Notes: generated from the sequence alone by a model not told the origin. Shown: positions 1 through 9,128, numbered from the stretch's first letter. The stretch: 44,988 nt of DNA from Thiobacillus sp. (GCA_018262815.1 JADFDN010000008.1:1-44988), one strand, 5' to 3'. Made by a program: numbers and translations.

Positions 1-1362
1 GCGATCGACAAGATGGGCGACCTGCTGGGCAAATACCGCTCGCTGAAGGTCTTCCTCGACGCCTGCGTGCACTGCGGTGCCTGCACCGACAAGTGCCACT
101 ACTACCTCGGCACCTCCGATCCCAAGAACATGCCGGTGGCGCGCCAGGATCTGATGCGCCAGGTCTACCGCCGCTACTTCACCACCGCGGGCAAGCTGTT
201 CCCCAAGCTGGTCGGCGCCAAGGATCTGACCAAGGACATCCTCGACGACTGGTACAGCTACTACCACCAGTGTTCGGAATGCCGTCGCTGCTCGGTGTTC
301 TGCCCGTACGGCATCGACACCGCCGAGATCACCATGGCGGGTCGCGAAATCCTGAACCACGTCGGCATGGGGCAGAAGTATTCCAACGAGATTCTCGGCA
401 AGGTCCAGAAGATCGGCAACAACCTCGGCCTGCCCGGCCCGGCGCTGGAAGACACGCTGGAAGGCCTGGAAGAGGACATCGAAGCCGACACCGGCGTGCC
501 GGTGAAGATGCCGATCGACGTCAAGGGCGCCGAAGTGCTGCTGGTTACGCCGTCCGCCGACTTCTTCTCCGAGCCGCACGTCGAATCGCTGATCGGTTAC
601 GCCAAGGTGTTCCATGCCGCCGGCATCAACTGGACGCTGTCCTCGCACGCATCGGAGGCCGGCAACTTCGGTCTCTTCAACGGCAACTACGAAACCATGC
701 GCAAGGTCGCCATGCGCATTCGCGACGCTGCGCTGGAGCTCGGCGTCAAGCGCATCGTGGTCGGCGAATGCGGCCATGCCTGGCGCGTCGCCTACAGCTT
801 CTGGAACACGCTGACCGGCATTGGCTACGGCGGCAACGATCCCTTCTCGATCGAACTGCAGAAGCAGCTCGACCCGACTTACCCCCAGCCTCAGCACATC
901 TGCGAGCTGACCAACGATCTGATCAAGTCGGGCAAGATCAAGGTCGACCCGTCGCAGAACGACGATCTGGTGGTGACCTACCACGACTCGTGCAACGTGG
1001 CGCGTGCGTCGCGCATGGGCACCGAGCCGGGCGGCCAGTTCACCATCCCGCGCGAGCTGATCCAGTCGGTGGTGAACAATTTCCACAACATGGCGGACGA
1101 CACGATTTACGAATCCACCTTCTGCTGTGGCGGCGGCGGCGGCCTCCTGACCGACGACCTGATGGAAGTCCGGGTCAAGGGTGCGCTGCCGCGCGTCACT
1201 GCGCTGAACAACGTGGTCAAGGAACACCAGGTCAATTTCATGGCCACGATCTGCGCCATCTGCAAGGCGCAGTTCACCAAGGTTTTGCCCAAGTATGGCT
1301 TCGACATGAGCATGGTGGGCGGGGTACATCAACTGGTCAGCAAGGCGATCAAACTGGACTGA
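1..1362 (+). CDS. dsrK: DsrK, HdrD-like iron-sulfur subunit of the DsrMKJOP complex (5' partial)
   Basis: DsrK is the cytoplasmic catalytic-type subunit of the DsrMKJOP membrane complex and is thought to exchange electrons and thiols with the DsrC trisulfide. The reading frame is open from base 1, so the visible 453 residues lack roughly the first 60-70 residues of a family usually near 520. Two ferredoxin-type clusters are visible, CVHCGACTDKC at visible residues 22-32 and CSECRRCSVFC at 91-101. They are followed by two CCG-type cysteine domains (HDSCN near 328, FCCGGGGG near 375) like those that bind the noncubane cluster in HdrB/HdrD. The order K-L-J-O-P-N-R downstream is the one known from sulfur oxidisers. 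DsrM and the sulfite reductase genes would lie upstream of the window. The ATG at 13 is internal, not the start. Confidence 0.95.
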   Translation, partial: AIDKMGDLLGKYRSLKVFLDACVHCGACTDKCHYYLGTSDPKNMPVARQDLMRQVYRRYFTTAGKLFPKLVGAKDLTKDILDDWYSYYHQCSECRRCSVFCPYGIDTAEITMAGREILNHVGMGQKYSNEILGKVQKIGNNLGLPGPALEDTLEGLEEDIEADTGVPVKMPIDVKGAEVLLVTPSADFFSEPHVESLIGYAKVFHAAGINWTLSSHASEAGNFGLFNGNYETMRKVAMRIRDAALELGVKRIVVGECGHAWRVAYSFWNTLTGIGYGGNDPFSIELQKQLDPTYPQPQHICELTNDLIKSGKIKVDPSQNDDLVVTYHDSCNVARASRMGTEPGGQFTIPRELIQSVVNNFHNMADDTIYESTFCCGGGGGLLTDDLMEVRVKGALPRVTALNNVVKEHQVNFMATICAICKAQFTKVLPKYGFDMSMVGGVHQLVSKAIKLD

Positions 1363-1423
1363 TTCTGGTCTGGCAGATTGCGATTTATCTATCTTTAGTT
1401 ACGTAGGCGTTAGGAGAACCAAC

Positions 1424-3382
1424 ATGGCTGTCACGACGAACAAAGCAAAAACCGAAGGCGTTACATGGCGTCGTTATAAGGACGGCGAGTCGGAGGCTGA
1501 TTTCCGCTCCGCCCAGGACCGGATTTTCCAGTCGAGCTGGACGCACAAGTGCCCGGAGTACATGCTCTCCACGCCGCCCTGCCAGGGCTCCTGCCCGGCC
1601 GGTGAAGACATTCGTGGCTACCTGAACATCGTGCGCGGCATCGAGAAGCCGCCCGCAGGCGTGACCTGGCAGGAATATGCGTTCCGCCGCATCACCGAAG
1701 CCAACCCCTTCCCCGGCGTGATGGGCCGCGTTTGCCCCGCACCGTGTGAGTCGGGCTGTAACCGCAACATGGTCGAAGACCATGTGGGCATCAACTCGGT
1801 CGAGCATTTCGTTGGCGACTGGGGCATCGAAAACAACATGGCCTACACGTCGACCGCTGCCGAAACCGGCAAGAAAGTCGCCGTGATCGGCGCCGGCCCT
1901 GCCGGCCTGGCCGCCGCCTACCAGCTGCGCCTGCGCGGCCACGGCGTGACCATTTTCGACGAGCACGAAGAGCTCGGCGGCATGATGCGCTACGGCATTC
2001 CCGGTTTCCGTACCCCGCGTGAAATGCTCGATGCCGAAATCAAGCGCATCATCGACCTCGGCGTCGAAACCCGCCTGAAGACCCGCATCGGCTCCGACGT
2101 CAGCTTCGAGCAGATCGAAAAAGACTACGACGCCATCTTCATGGCGATGGGTGCCCAGGCTGGCCGTCCGCTGCCGGTTCCCGGCGCCGAGGCCCCCAAC
2201 TGCGTGACTGCCGTGGCGTTCCTGCGCGCCTTCAACGAAGGCCGCCTGCAGCACGTCGGCAACCGCGTGGTGGTCATCGGCGGTGGCGACACCTCGATCG
2301 ACGTCGCGACCGTTGCCCGTCGTCTCGGTAACGTCACCAAGTCCGGTTCCCACGACGATCGCCCGGAAAACGTCATCGCCGGCCACATGGCGTCCGACGT
2401 CGCCTCGATCTCCGCCCGCGAAGGCGCCGAGGTGGTGCTGGTGTCGCGCGCCACCATCGACAAGATGGCCGCCAACAAGCACGAAGTCGAGCATGCCCAG
2501 CAGGAAGGCATCGAGATCATCGGCGGCGTGACCCCGGTGGCCGTGGTCGTCGACGCGAATGGCCGTGCCACCGCCCTGCGCGTGGCCGACTTCGTGATGG
2601 AAGGCAAGGAAACCAAGATCGTCGAGGGCACCGAGCGTGACCTGCCGGCCGACCTGATCGTGTCCGCGATCGGCCAGGGCGTGGATTTCACCGGCCTGGA
2701 GAAGTTCAACAACAACAACGGCCTGATCAAGGCCGACAAGAACTACCGCTTCCCCGGCAGCGAAAAGATCTTCGTCGGCGGCGACGTGATCCGTCCGCAC
2801 CTGCTGACCACCGCGATCGGCCATGCCTCCATCGCCGTCGACGGCATCGACGCCTTCCTCGCCGGCAAGGAACTCGACAAGCGTCCGAAGGTTGACGTTC
2901 ACCACTTCGACGAAATCCGCAAGTGGCTCGAATCCGGCCATGAATACAGCGAAGTCAAGGGCCAGATCTGGGGCACCTCGGAGCGCAAGGACATCCTGCA
3001 CAACTTCGAAGACCGTTCGGCGCGTCACATCATCCCGCACAACGAACTGTTCCTCGGCCACTTCCCCAACGTGTCGCGCAACATCCGCGAAGTGACCGTG
3101 CTGGACAAGGAAGGTGCGCTGGGCAACTTCGAAGAGCGTCTGCATGCCCTGTCCGACAAGGCCGTCGTCGACGAAGCCAAGCGCTGCATGTCCTGCGGCC
3201 AGTGTTTCGAGTGCGACAACTGCGTGGTCTACTGCCCGCAGACCGCCGTGTTCAAGGTGAAGAAAAAGGACAACCCCACCGTGGGTCGTTACGTCGACAC
3301 CGACTATGGCAAGTGCATCGGCTGCCACATCTGCGCCGACGTCTGCCCGACCGGCTACATCGTCATGGGTATGGGTGACTAA
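1424..3382 (+). CDS. dsrL: DsrL, FAD/iron-sulfur NAD(P)H oxidoreductase of the Dsr pathway
   Basis: DsrL (652 residues) is a cytoplasmic flavoprotein related to the small subunit of glutamate synthase. It links the sulfite reductase DsrAB to NAD(H) and is essential for sulfur-globule oxidation in Allochromatium. An N-terminal cysteine-rich segment (Cys43, 53, 57, 104, 108, 112) binds iron-sulfur clusters. An FAD dinucleotide fold follows (GAGPAG at about 156-161), then a second nucleotide fold for NAD(P)H (VVVIGGGDTS near 284). A C-terminal ferredoxin-like domain from about 588 carries two cysteine sets (CMSCGQCFEC, CIGCHICADVC). AGGAGA at 1412-1417 is a good ribosome site for the ATG. The 61-base gap after dsrK is AT-rich compared with its surroundings and could hold an internal promoter or processing site, but I see no clear -35/-10 pair. 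Confidence 0.95.
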   Translation: MAVTTNKAKTEGVTWRRYKDGESEADFRSAQDRIFQSSWTHKCPEYMLSTPPCQGSCPAGEDIRGYLNIVRGIEKPPAGVTWQEYAFRRITEANPFPGVMGRVCPAPCESGCNRNMVEDHVGINSVEHFVGDWGIENNMAYTSTAAETGKKVAVIGAGPAGLAAAYQLRLRGHGVTIFDEHEELGGMMRYGIPGFRTPREMLDAEIKRIIDLGVETRLKTRIGSDVSFEQIEKDYDAIFMAMGAQAGRPLPVPGAEAPNCVTAVAFLRAFNEGRLQHVGNRVVVIGGGDTSIDVATVARRLGNVTKSGSHDDRPENVIAGHMASDVASISAREGAEVVLVSRATIDKMAANKHEVEHAQQEGIEIIGGVTPVAVVVDANGRATALRVADFVMEGKETKIVEGTERDLPADLIVSAIGQGVDFTGLEKFNNNNGLIKADKNYRFPGSEKIFVGGDVIRPHLLTTAIGHASIAVDGIDAFLAGKELDKRPKVDVHHFDEIRKWLESGHEYSEVKGQIWGTSERKDILHNFEDRSARHIIPHNELFLGHFPNVSRNIREVTVLDKEGALGNFEERLHALSDKAVVDEAKRCMSCGQCFECDNCVVYCPQTAVFKVKKKDNPTVGRYVDTDYGKCIGCHICADVCPTGYIVMGMGD

Positions 3383-3396
3383 GCGTGGCAGGCAAA

Positions 3397-3882
3397 ATGA
3401 AACGCCTCCTGGCTCTGGGTGCGGTCGTGCTGACGACGGCCGCCCTGGCCTGGGCCGGGTCCGACGACCAGCCCAAGGCCGGTGGCGCGCCCAAGCCGGT
3501 CATCACCAAGGCGGTCAAGGGTGAGCAATGCGTGGAGCCGACCGACACCATGCGGCGCGACCACATGAAGTTCCTGGATCATCATCGCGACCAGGCCGTG
3601 ATCGAGGGGGTGCGCACCAAGAAGTACAGCCTCAAGGAATGCATCAACTGCCACGCCAGCGAAACGACGGGCAGCGTTGCGGCCTCCAAGGATGACTTCT
3701 GCGTGAGCTGCCACAGCTATGCGGCAGTGAAAATCGACTGTTTCGATTGCCACTCGACCAAGCCGCAAGGCTCGGCGGCGATGCATCCGCTGAATGCGGA
3801 AACCGCGCACTACAAGCACAAGCTGGCTGCCCAGGCAGCAAGCAAGGTCAGTGCAGAAGAGATGGCTGGGGTTGCCCAATGA
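3397..3882 (+). CDS. dsrJ: DsrJ, periplasmic triheme cytochrome c
   Basis: DsrJ is the periplasmic triheme cytochrome c of DsrMKJOP. The protein starts with a basic n-region and a hydrophobic stretch (MKRLLALGAVVLTTAALA) that acts as signal peptide or anchor. Three CXXCH heme sites follow: CINCH at about 82-86, CVSCH at 102-106 and CFDCH at 115-119. An additional Cys45 (EQCVEP) precedes them. In the characterised homologue this position is the cysteine of an unusual His/Cys-ligated heme, and the residues after it (TDTMRRDHM) are typical of the family. A GTG at 3385 in the same frame could add four residues. I prefer the ATG because the signal peptide then begins normally. The stop overlaps the dsrO start as ATGA, so the two are translationally coupled. 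Confidence 0.93.
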   Translation: MKRLLALGAVVLTTAALAWAGSDDQPKAGGAPKPVITKAVKGEQCVEPTDTMRRDHMKFLDHHRDQAVIEGVRTKKYSLKECINCHASETTGSVAASKDDFCVSCHSYAAVKIDCFDCHSTKPQGSAAMHPLNAETAHYKHKLAAQAASKVSAEEMAGVAQ

Positions 3883-4655
3883 GCGAACTGAATCAAATGT
3901 CCAATCAGGCACCTGCATCGCCCGAACGCCGCCGCTTCGTCGGCGTCGCCACCGCAGCAGCGGGCCTGGCAATCGCCCCCGGCGTCATGCTGGTCGAAGT
4001 GGCCCACGGTCGCCCGGAAGACCAGGCTGCCAGCAGCGCCGTGCGCTGGGGCATGCTGGTCGACGCGACCAAGTGCGCCACCGGCTGCAACGATTGCGTG
4101 ACGGCATGCAGCACCGAAAACGGCTGGACGCCGGTTGCCGAAAGCGCCCATCCCAAGCAGGCGCCGCAGTGGATCCGCAAGCTGGAACTGCAGGACCCGC
4201 TGACGCAGATGGAAACCAACCTGCCGATGATGTGCCAGCACTGCGCCGAGCCGCCCTGCGTCGACGTCTGCCCGACCGGCGCGTCGTTCAAGCGCGCCGA
4301 CGGCATCGTGCTGGTCAACCGTCATACCTGCATCGGCTGCCGCTACTGCATGATGGCGTGCCCTTACAAGGCGCGTTCGCTGGTGCACGAGTCGCTGAAC
4401 GACACCCAGAAGCCGGACGTCCCGCGCGGCATCGGCTGCGTCGAATCCTGCACCCTGTGCGTGCAGAAAGTGGATCGTGGCGACGGCAACACCGCATGTG
4501 CCGAGGCGTGTACCGCCGCCGGTCACGATGCGCTGCTGTTCGGCGACATGAATGACCCCGAAAGCGAGATTTCCAAGCGTTTGCGCGAACTGCCGACCAA
4601 GCAGGTGCGTGCCGACCTCAATCTCAACCTCGGCGTTCGCTATCACGGAATCTAA
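3879..4655 (+). CDS. dsrO: DsrO, Tat-exported ferredoxin-like subunit
   Basis: DsrO is the periplasmic electron-transfer subunit that sits on the membrane subunit DsrP. The 258-residue product has a twin-arginine signal (RRRFVG at residues 17-22 followed by a hydrophobic segment). Four cysteine sets follow and would hold [4Fe-4S] clusters: CATGCNDCVTAC from residue 66, CQHCAEPPCVDVC, CIGCRYCMMAC and CVESCTLC with CAEAC. The frame is open upstream to 3747, but the ATG at 3879 overlaps the dsrJ stop and places the Tat motif at the normal distance from the N terminus, so I start there. The stop is six bases before dsrP. Confidence 0.95.
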   Translation: MSELNQMSNQAPASPERRRFVGVATAAAGLAIAPGVMLVEVAHGRPEDQAASSAVRWGMLVDATKCATGCNDCVTACSTENGWTPVAESAHPKQAPQWIRKLELQDPLTQMETNLPMMCQHCAEPPCVDVCPTGASFKRADGIVLVNRHTCIGCRYCMMACPYKARSLVHESLNDTQKPDVPRGIGCVESCTLCVQKVDRGDGNTACAEACTAAGHDALLFGDMNDPESEISKRLRELPTKQVRADLNLNLGVRYHGI

Positions 4656-4661
4656 AACAAT

Positions 4662-5864
4662 ATGGCAAGCATCACTTTCCGCGAAGTAGAAGGCAGCAGC
4701 CTGAAATACTGGCTGCTGTTCGGGGGCCTGGGCCTGTTCGTGCTGTTCGGCGCGCTGGCCTGGAACCACATGCACCACTACGGCCACGTCGTCACCGGCA
4801 TGGACAACCAGATCGTCTGGGGCCTGCCGCACGTGTTTGCGGTGTTCCTGATCGTCGCGGCCTCGGGCGCGCTGAACGTCGCGTCGATCGCGTCGGTCTT
4901 CAACAAGCCGATGTACAAGCCGCTGGCGCCGCTGTCGGCGATCCTGTCGCTGGCGCTGATGCTGGGCGGCCTGCTGGTGCTGGTGCTCGACCTCGGCCGT
5001 TCCGACCGCCTGATCGTGGCGATGACGCACTTCAACTTCAAATCGATGTTCACCTGGAACGTGTTCCTGTACTCCGGCTTCTTCGTGCTGGTGGGCGCCT
5101 ACCTGTGGACGATGCTCGACCGCAACGTCAAGACCTACTCCAAGACGGCGGGTACCGCGGCCTTCATCTGGCGTCTGGTCCTGACCACCGGTACCGGCTC
5201 GCTGTTCGGCTTCCTGGTCGCGCGCGAACTGTATGGCACTGCCATGCTGGCGCCGATGTTCATCATCATGTCGTTCGCCTACGGTCTGGCGATCTATCTG
5301 ATGGTGCTGGCCGCGGCCTATGCCTGGACTGGCCGCACGCTGGGTGATGCCGTGATGATGCGTCTGAAGACCCTGCTCGTGGTATTCGTCGCGGCCGTGC
5401 TGTACTTCGTCGTCGTCCACCACATGACCAACCTCTACTTCACCAAGTATCACGCGGTGGAAGCCTTCATCCTGCGTGATGGCGGCATCTTCACCACGCT
5501 GTTCTGGGTGGGGCAGATCCTGATCGGCTGCGTCGTGCCGCTGGTGATCCTGCTGAGCAAGCTGGGCACGCAGCGCACGTGGATCATGGTCGCCTGCGCG
5601 CTGGTCGTAGTGGGCGGCGTTGCGCAGATGTACGTCACCATCATCGGTGCGCAGGCCTACCCGCTGGACATGTTCCCCGGCCTGATCGAGTCGAGCAGCT
5701 TCTATGACGGCGTCGTGCACAGCTACGCGCCCAGCGTGCCCGAGCTCTTCCTCGGCCTCGGCGGCGTGGCGATCGCGCTGCTGGTGACCGTGTTCGCAAT
5801 CAAGGTGCTGCGCCTTTTGCCTGCCAGCCTGGACGACGCCACCGTCGCCAAGCTGGAGCACTGA
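4662..5864 (+). CDS. dsrP: DsrP, NrfD/PsrC-family quinone-interacting membrane subunit
   Basis: DsrP is the NrfD-family integral membrane subunit expected to oxidise or reduce quinone for the DsrMKJOP complex. The 400-residue product has about ten hydrophobic segments (the first near residues 14-32, the last near 362-384) separated by short charged loops, the standard NrfD layout. It follows dsrO by six bases, and DsrO/DsrP form an HybA/HybB- or NrfC/NrfD-like pair. No cofactor motif is expected in this family and none is seen. The C terminus ends shortly after the last membrane segment. Confidence 0.94.
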   Translation: MASITFREVEGSSLKYWLLFGGLGLFVLFGALAWNHMHHYGHVVTGMDNQIVWGLPHVFAVFLIVAASGALNVASIASVFNKPMYKPLAPLSAILSLALMLGGLLVLVLDLGRSDRLIVAMTHFNFKSMFTWNVFLYSGFFVLVGAYLWTMLDRNVKTYSKTAGTAAFIWRLVLTTGTGSLFGFLVARELYGTAMLAPMFIIMSFAYGLAIYLMVLAAAYAWTGRTLGDAVMMRLKTLLVVFVAAVLYFVVVHHMTNLYFTKYHAVEAFILRDGGIFTTLFWVGQILIGCVVPLVILLSKLGTQRTWIMVACALVVVGGVAQMYVTIIGAQAYPLDMFPGLIESSSFYDGVVHSYAPSVPELFLGLGGVAIALLVTVFAIKVLRLLPASLDDATVAKLEH

Positions 5865-5870
5865 TTGCAA

Positions 5871-5893
5871 CCTGCCGGGTACCGCCTGGCAGG
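5871..5893 (+). other. Inverted repeat between dsrP and dsrN
   Basis: CCTGCC (5871-5876) and GGCAGG (5888-5893) form a six-base stem with an 11-base loop in the 41-base gap. No T-run follows, so it is not a classic terminator. It could tune read-through or protect mRNA ends, and it overlaps the purine-rich stretch that would serve as the ribosome site for the ATG at 5906. Confidence 0.35.
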
Positions 5894-5905
5894 GGATTGC
5901 GCGGC

Positions 5906-7324
5906 ATGAACCAGCAAGCCACATCATCCGAATCTGTGAAGCGCGGGGCTCCAATGCCCCGCGTCTTCATTTCCGCCGCGCATAAATCGTCCGGCAAGAC
6001 CACGCTGACGCTCGGGCTGTGTGCAGCCCTGCATGCGCGCGGCCATGCGGTACAGCCCTTCAAGAAGGGACCCGACTACATCGATCCCTTGTGGTTGGGC
6101 ATGGCCGCCCAGCGCCCCTGCTACAACCTCGACTTTCACATGATGCAGCGCCGCGAGATCGAGCAGCAGTTCGTCCGCAACGCAGCAAACGCCCGCATCA
6201 GTCTGATCGAGGGCAACAAGGGCTTGTACGACGGACTTGACCTGGACGGCAGCAACAGCAACGCGGCGCTCGCCAAGCTGCTGGGTGCGCCCGTGGTGCT
6301 GGTGATCGATGCGCGCGGCATGACGCGCGGCGTGGCGCCGCTGATCCTCGGCTACCAGGCCTTCGATCGCGACATCCGCATCGCCGGCGTCATCCTCAAC
6401 AACCTCGGCGGCAGCCGCCACGAGTCGAAGCTGCGCGCCGTGATCGAGCATTACACCGACGTCGAAGTGATCGGTGCGGTGCAGCACGACGCCAGCATGC
6501 AGATCGCCGAACGCCATCTGGGTCTGGTGCCGGCCAACGAACAGGATGCTGCGCGTACGCGGATCCGGCACGTCGGAGAGCGCGTGGCGGCGCAGGTCGA
6601 TCTCGACCGGCTGCTGGCGATCGCCGACAGCGCACCCGGATTGGACGCCCCGCTCGAACCTGATTCAACTCCGTCTGCCGGACGTTTGCGCATCGGCATC
6701 GCACACGACCAGGCCTTCGGTTTTTACTACAGCGAGGATCTCGACAGCCTGCGCGCTGCCGGCGTGGAACTGGTCGACATCGATACCCTCCATGCAGCGG
6801 CGCTGCCCGAGGTGGACGGCCTCGTCATCGGCGGCGGCTTTCCCGAAATGTTCATGGCGGAGCTCGAGGCCAATGTGCCGCTGCGCACTCAGATCCGCAA
6901 TGCGATCGAGGGCGGGCTGCCGACCTATGCGGAATGCGGCGGGCTGATGTATCTGTCGAAAAGCCTCAGCTGGCAGGGACGGACCTGCGAGATGGTCGGC
7001 GTAGTGCCGGGCAATACCGTGATGCACGAGCGTCCGGTCGGGCGCGGTTATGCTCGCCTGCAACCCACGGGAGACGACCGCTGGCAGGAAAGCGCTCCGA
7101 TTCCGGCGCACGAATTTCACTACTCGAGCTTGGAAAACCTGCCGGCCGACTCCATATACGCCTATCAGGTCAAGCGCGGTCACGGCATTGATGGCCAGCA
7201 TGACGGCTATCAGTTGCACAACCTGCTGGCCGGCTACGTGCATCGGCGCGGCACCGGAGCGCAGGGCTGGATCGCGCCGTTTTTGAACCAGGTACGCGCG
7301 CACAAGGCGCGCGCTGCCGCCTAA
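5906..7324 (+). CDS. dsrN: DsrN, cobyrinate a,c-diamide synthase-like siroheme amidase
   Basis: DsrN resembles CobB/CbiA and is held to amidate siroheme for the reverse sulfite reductase, using glutamine and ATP. An N-terminal P-loop-type motif (SSGKTT at about 28-33, then FKKGPDYIDP) begins the ATPase domain. The C-terminal half is a class I glutamine amidotransferase domain with GGGFPEMF and the nucleophile cysteine in YAECGGLMYL near residue 344. Start choice is uncertain. The ATG at 5906 follows AGGGG, while the family core begins at the ATG at 5954 (MPRVFISAAHKSSGKTT), which sits in the loop of a strong hairpin. A TTG at 5897 is less likely. The gene lies between dsrP and dsrR, and cysG downstream makes the siroheme substrate. 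Confidence 0.92.
   Translation: MNQQATSSESVKRGAPMPRVFISAAHKSSGKTTLTLGLCAALHARGHAVQPFKKGPDYIDPLWLGMAAQRPCYNLDFHMMQRREIEQQFVRNAANARISLIEGNKGLYDGLDLDGSNSNAALAKLLGAPVVLVIDARGMTRGVAPLILGYQAFDRDIRIAGVILNNLGGSRHESKLRAVIEHYTDVEVIGAVQHDASMQIAERHLGLVPANEQDAARTRIRHVGERVAAQVDLDRLLAIADSAPGLDAPLEPDSTPSAGRLRIGIAHDQAFGFYYSEDLDSLRAAGVELVDIDTLHAAALPEVDGLVIGGGFPEMFMAELEANVPLRTQIRNAIEGGLPTYAECGGLMYLSKSLSWQGRTCEMVGVVPGNTVMHERPVGRGYARLQPTGDDRWQESAPIPAHEFHYSSLENLPADSIYAYQVKRGHGIDGQHDGYQLHNLLAGYVHRRGTGAQGWIAPFLNQVRAHKARAAA
5942..5963 (+). promoter_or_regulatory. Perfect 8-bp hairpin over a possible dsrN start codon
   Basis: CGCGGGGC (5942-5949) and GCCCCGCG (5956-5963) pair perfectly around the six-base loop TCCAAT. 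The loop contains the first two bases of the ATG at 5954, and the G-run that would serve that ATG as ribosome site is inside the stem. If 5954 were the start, this structure would mask it. If 5906 is the start, it lies at codons 13-20. The structure is seen directly; a regulatory role is inference. Confidence 0.35.
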
Positions 7325-7342
7325 TTTTGTAAGGACATCCCC

Positions 7343-7678
7343 ATGATCAAGATCACCGATGCCGCAGCCGAACAGATTCGCGTTGCCAACAACAACCCCG
7401 ACGTGTTCGACATGATCCTGCGCGTCGCTGCCTACCAGGAAGACGACGGCAGCGTGAACTACGGCATGGGCTTCGACATCGAGCGCGAGGCCGACGAGCA
7501 TCTCGTCGTCAATGGCATCGAGATTCTGATTGCCGCCTCCAGCACGCCCTATCTGCAGGGGGTGACGCTCGATTTCGTCGAAATGAGTCCGGGCGACATG
7601 CGCTTCATTTTCATTCCGCCCTATTCGGCAGAAGACGGGCCCGCCGAGTCCGGCGACGATACTGCCGCCGCCGAGTAA
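7343..7678 (+). CDS. dsrR: DsrR, A-type iron-sulfur carrier-like protein without cysteines
   Basis: DsrR has the fold of the IscA/SufA scaffold family, but its 111 residues contain no cysteine, so it cannot bind an iron-sulfur cluster as IscA does. The characterised Allochromatium protein also lacks the three cysteines and affects dsr gene expression after transcription. The start MIKITDAAAEQIR and the central GMGFDIE segment match the IscA pattern. The ATG follows AAGGA, 18 bases after dsrN. The tail after residue 95 is acidic. cysG begins only three bases after the stop, which suggests coupled translation. Confidence 0.92.
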   Translation: MIKITDAAAEQIRVANNNPDVFDMILRVAAYQEDDGSVNYGMGFDIEREADEHLVVNGIEILIAASSTPYLQGVTLDFVEMSPGDMRFIFIPPYSAEDGPAESGDDTAAAE

Positions 7679-7681
7679 GCC

Positions 7682-9121
7682 ATGAACTACCTGCCCATTT
7701 TCCTCGACCTGCGCGACCGTCACTGTCTGGTGGTGGGCGGCTCAGAAACCGCGGCGCGCAAGGCAGAACTGCTGCTGCGTGCCGGAGCGTACGTCGATGT
7801 CGCCGCGCCCGCCCTGCACGAGGGCTTCGAGCGCCTGCCGCATGCCGATCACCTGAAGCGCATCGCGGATGCGTTCACGCCCGCGCTGCTCGACGGCAAG
7901 GACGCGGTCATCGTGGTGGAAGAAGATGCCGCCGCGGCCAGGCTCGTCGCCGATGCGGCGCGGGCGCGGCACATTCCGGTCAACGTGGCCGACAAGCCCG
8001 CGCTGTGCAGCTTCATCCTGCCGTCGATCATCGACCGCTCGCCCATCATGGTCGCGGTGTCCAGCGGCGGCGAATCGCCGGTGCTCGCGCGCATGCTGCG
8101 TGCGCGCCTGGAAACCCTGATCCCTGCGGCCTATGGCCATCTCAGCGCACTGGCATCGCGCTACAAGGACCGCGTGCGCGCCGCGATCAAGCCGGAGCAG
8201 CGCCGCGCCTTCTGGGAAAAGGTGTTCCTCTCGCCGGTCGCCGAAATGGTGTTCTCCGGGCGCGACGTCGAAGCCGAGGCCCAGCTCGATGCCATGATCA
8301 AGGACGCAGCCACTCACGACATTCCGCGTGGCGAGGTCTATCTGGTCGGCGCCGGCCCCGGCAATCCCGACCTCCTCACCTTCCGCGCGCTGCGCCTGAT
8401 GCAGCAGGCCGACGTCATCGTCTACGACCGTCTCGTCTCGCAGCCCATCCTCGACATGTGCCGGCGCGACGCCGAGCGCGTCTACGTCGGCAAGGAGCGC
8501 GACGACCACGCGGTGCCGCAGGAGGAGATCAACCTGATGCTGGTGCGCCTGGCCAAGGAAGGCAAGCGCACGCTACGGCTGAAGGGCGGCGATCCTTTCA
8601 TCTTCGGCCGCGGCGGCGAGGAAATCGAGACCCTGGTCGAGCACGGCGTGCCGTTCCAGGTGGTGCCCGGCATCACCGCGGCCGCCGGCGTGGCGTCCTA
8701 CGCGGGCATCCCGCTGACCCACCGCGACTATGCGCAGTCGGTCGCCTTCGTCACCGGTCATCTGAAGGAAAACACCTTCAACATGAACTGGGAAGGCATC
8801 GCCCGCCGCGATCAGACCATCGTCATCTACATGGGGCTGAAAGGCCTGCCGCTGCTGTGCGAGGCGCTGATCAAGCACGGCCTCACCGCCGACACCCCGG
8901 CCGCCATCATCCAGCACGGCACGCTGCCGACCCAGCGCGTCATCACCGGCGACCTCACCACGCTGCCGGCGCTGGCCGAGGAGGCGGGCCTCAAGGCGCC
9001 CACCCTCATCATCGTCGGCAACGTCGTCAAATTGCGCGAAAAACTCGGCTGGTACCAGCCCGAACTGCACAGCGAGCAGGCGCACCGCACCCCGCTCGAA
9101 ACGCCGGCCCATCTGCGCTGA
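7682..9121 (+). CDS. cysG: Siroheme synthase CysG (methyltransferase/dehydrogenase/ferrochelatase)
   Basis: CysG converts uroporphyrinogen III to siroheme in three steps. The 479-residue protein has the full two-part architecture. The N-terminal NAD-binding dehydrogenase/ferrochelatase module starts MNYLPIFLDLRDRHCLVVGG and includes PALCSFILPSIIDR and SGGESPVLAR. From about residue 217 the SAM-dependent uroporphyrinogen methyltransferase has VYLVGAGPGNPDLLTFRAL and LRLKGGDPFIFGRGGEE. It lies three bases after dsrR in the dsr operon, fitting its job of supplying siroheme for DsrAB, with DsrN then amidating it. Assimilatory sulfite reduction could also use it. Confidence 0.96.
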   Translation: MNYLPIFLDLRDRHCLVVGGSETAARKAELLLRAGAYVDVAAPALHEGFERLPHADHLKRIADAFTPALLDGKDAVIVVEEDAAAARLVADAARARHIPVNVADKPALCSFILPSIIDRSPIMVAVSSGGESPVLARMLRARLETLIPAAYGHLSALASRYKDRVRAAIKPEQRRAFWEKVFLSPVAEMVFSGRDVEAEAQLDAMIKDAATHDIPRGEVYLVGAGPGNPDLLTFRALRLMQQADVIVYDRLVSQPILDMCRRDAERVYVGKERDDHAVPQEEINLMLVRLAKEGKRTLRLKGGDPFIFGRGGEEIETLVEHGVPFQVVPGITAAAGVASYAGIPLTHRDYAQSVAFVTGHLKENTFNMNWEGIARRDQTIVIYMGLKGLPLLCEALIKHGLTADTPAAIIQHGTLPTQRVITGDLTTLPALAEEAGLKAPTLIIVGNVVKLREKLGWYQPELHSEQAHRTPLETPAHLR

Positions 9122-9128
9122 CAGCAGG

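Noticed and set aside
1385-5954. Minus-strand frames of 647 and 714 codons opposite dsrL to dsrP
   Set aside because: They lie across several well-supported dsr genes, span gene boundaries and show repetitive antisense composition.
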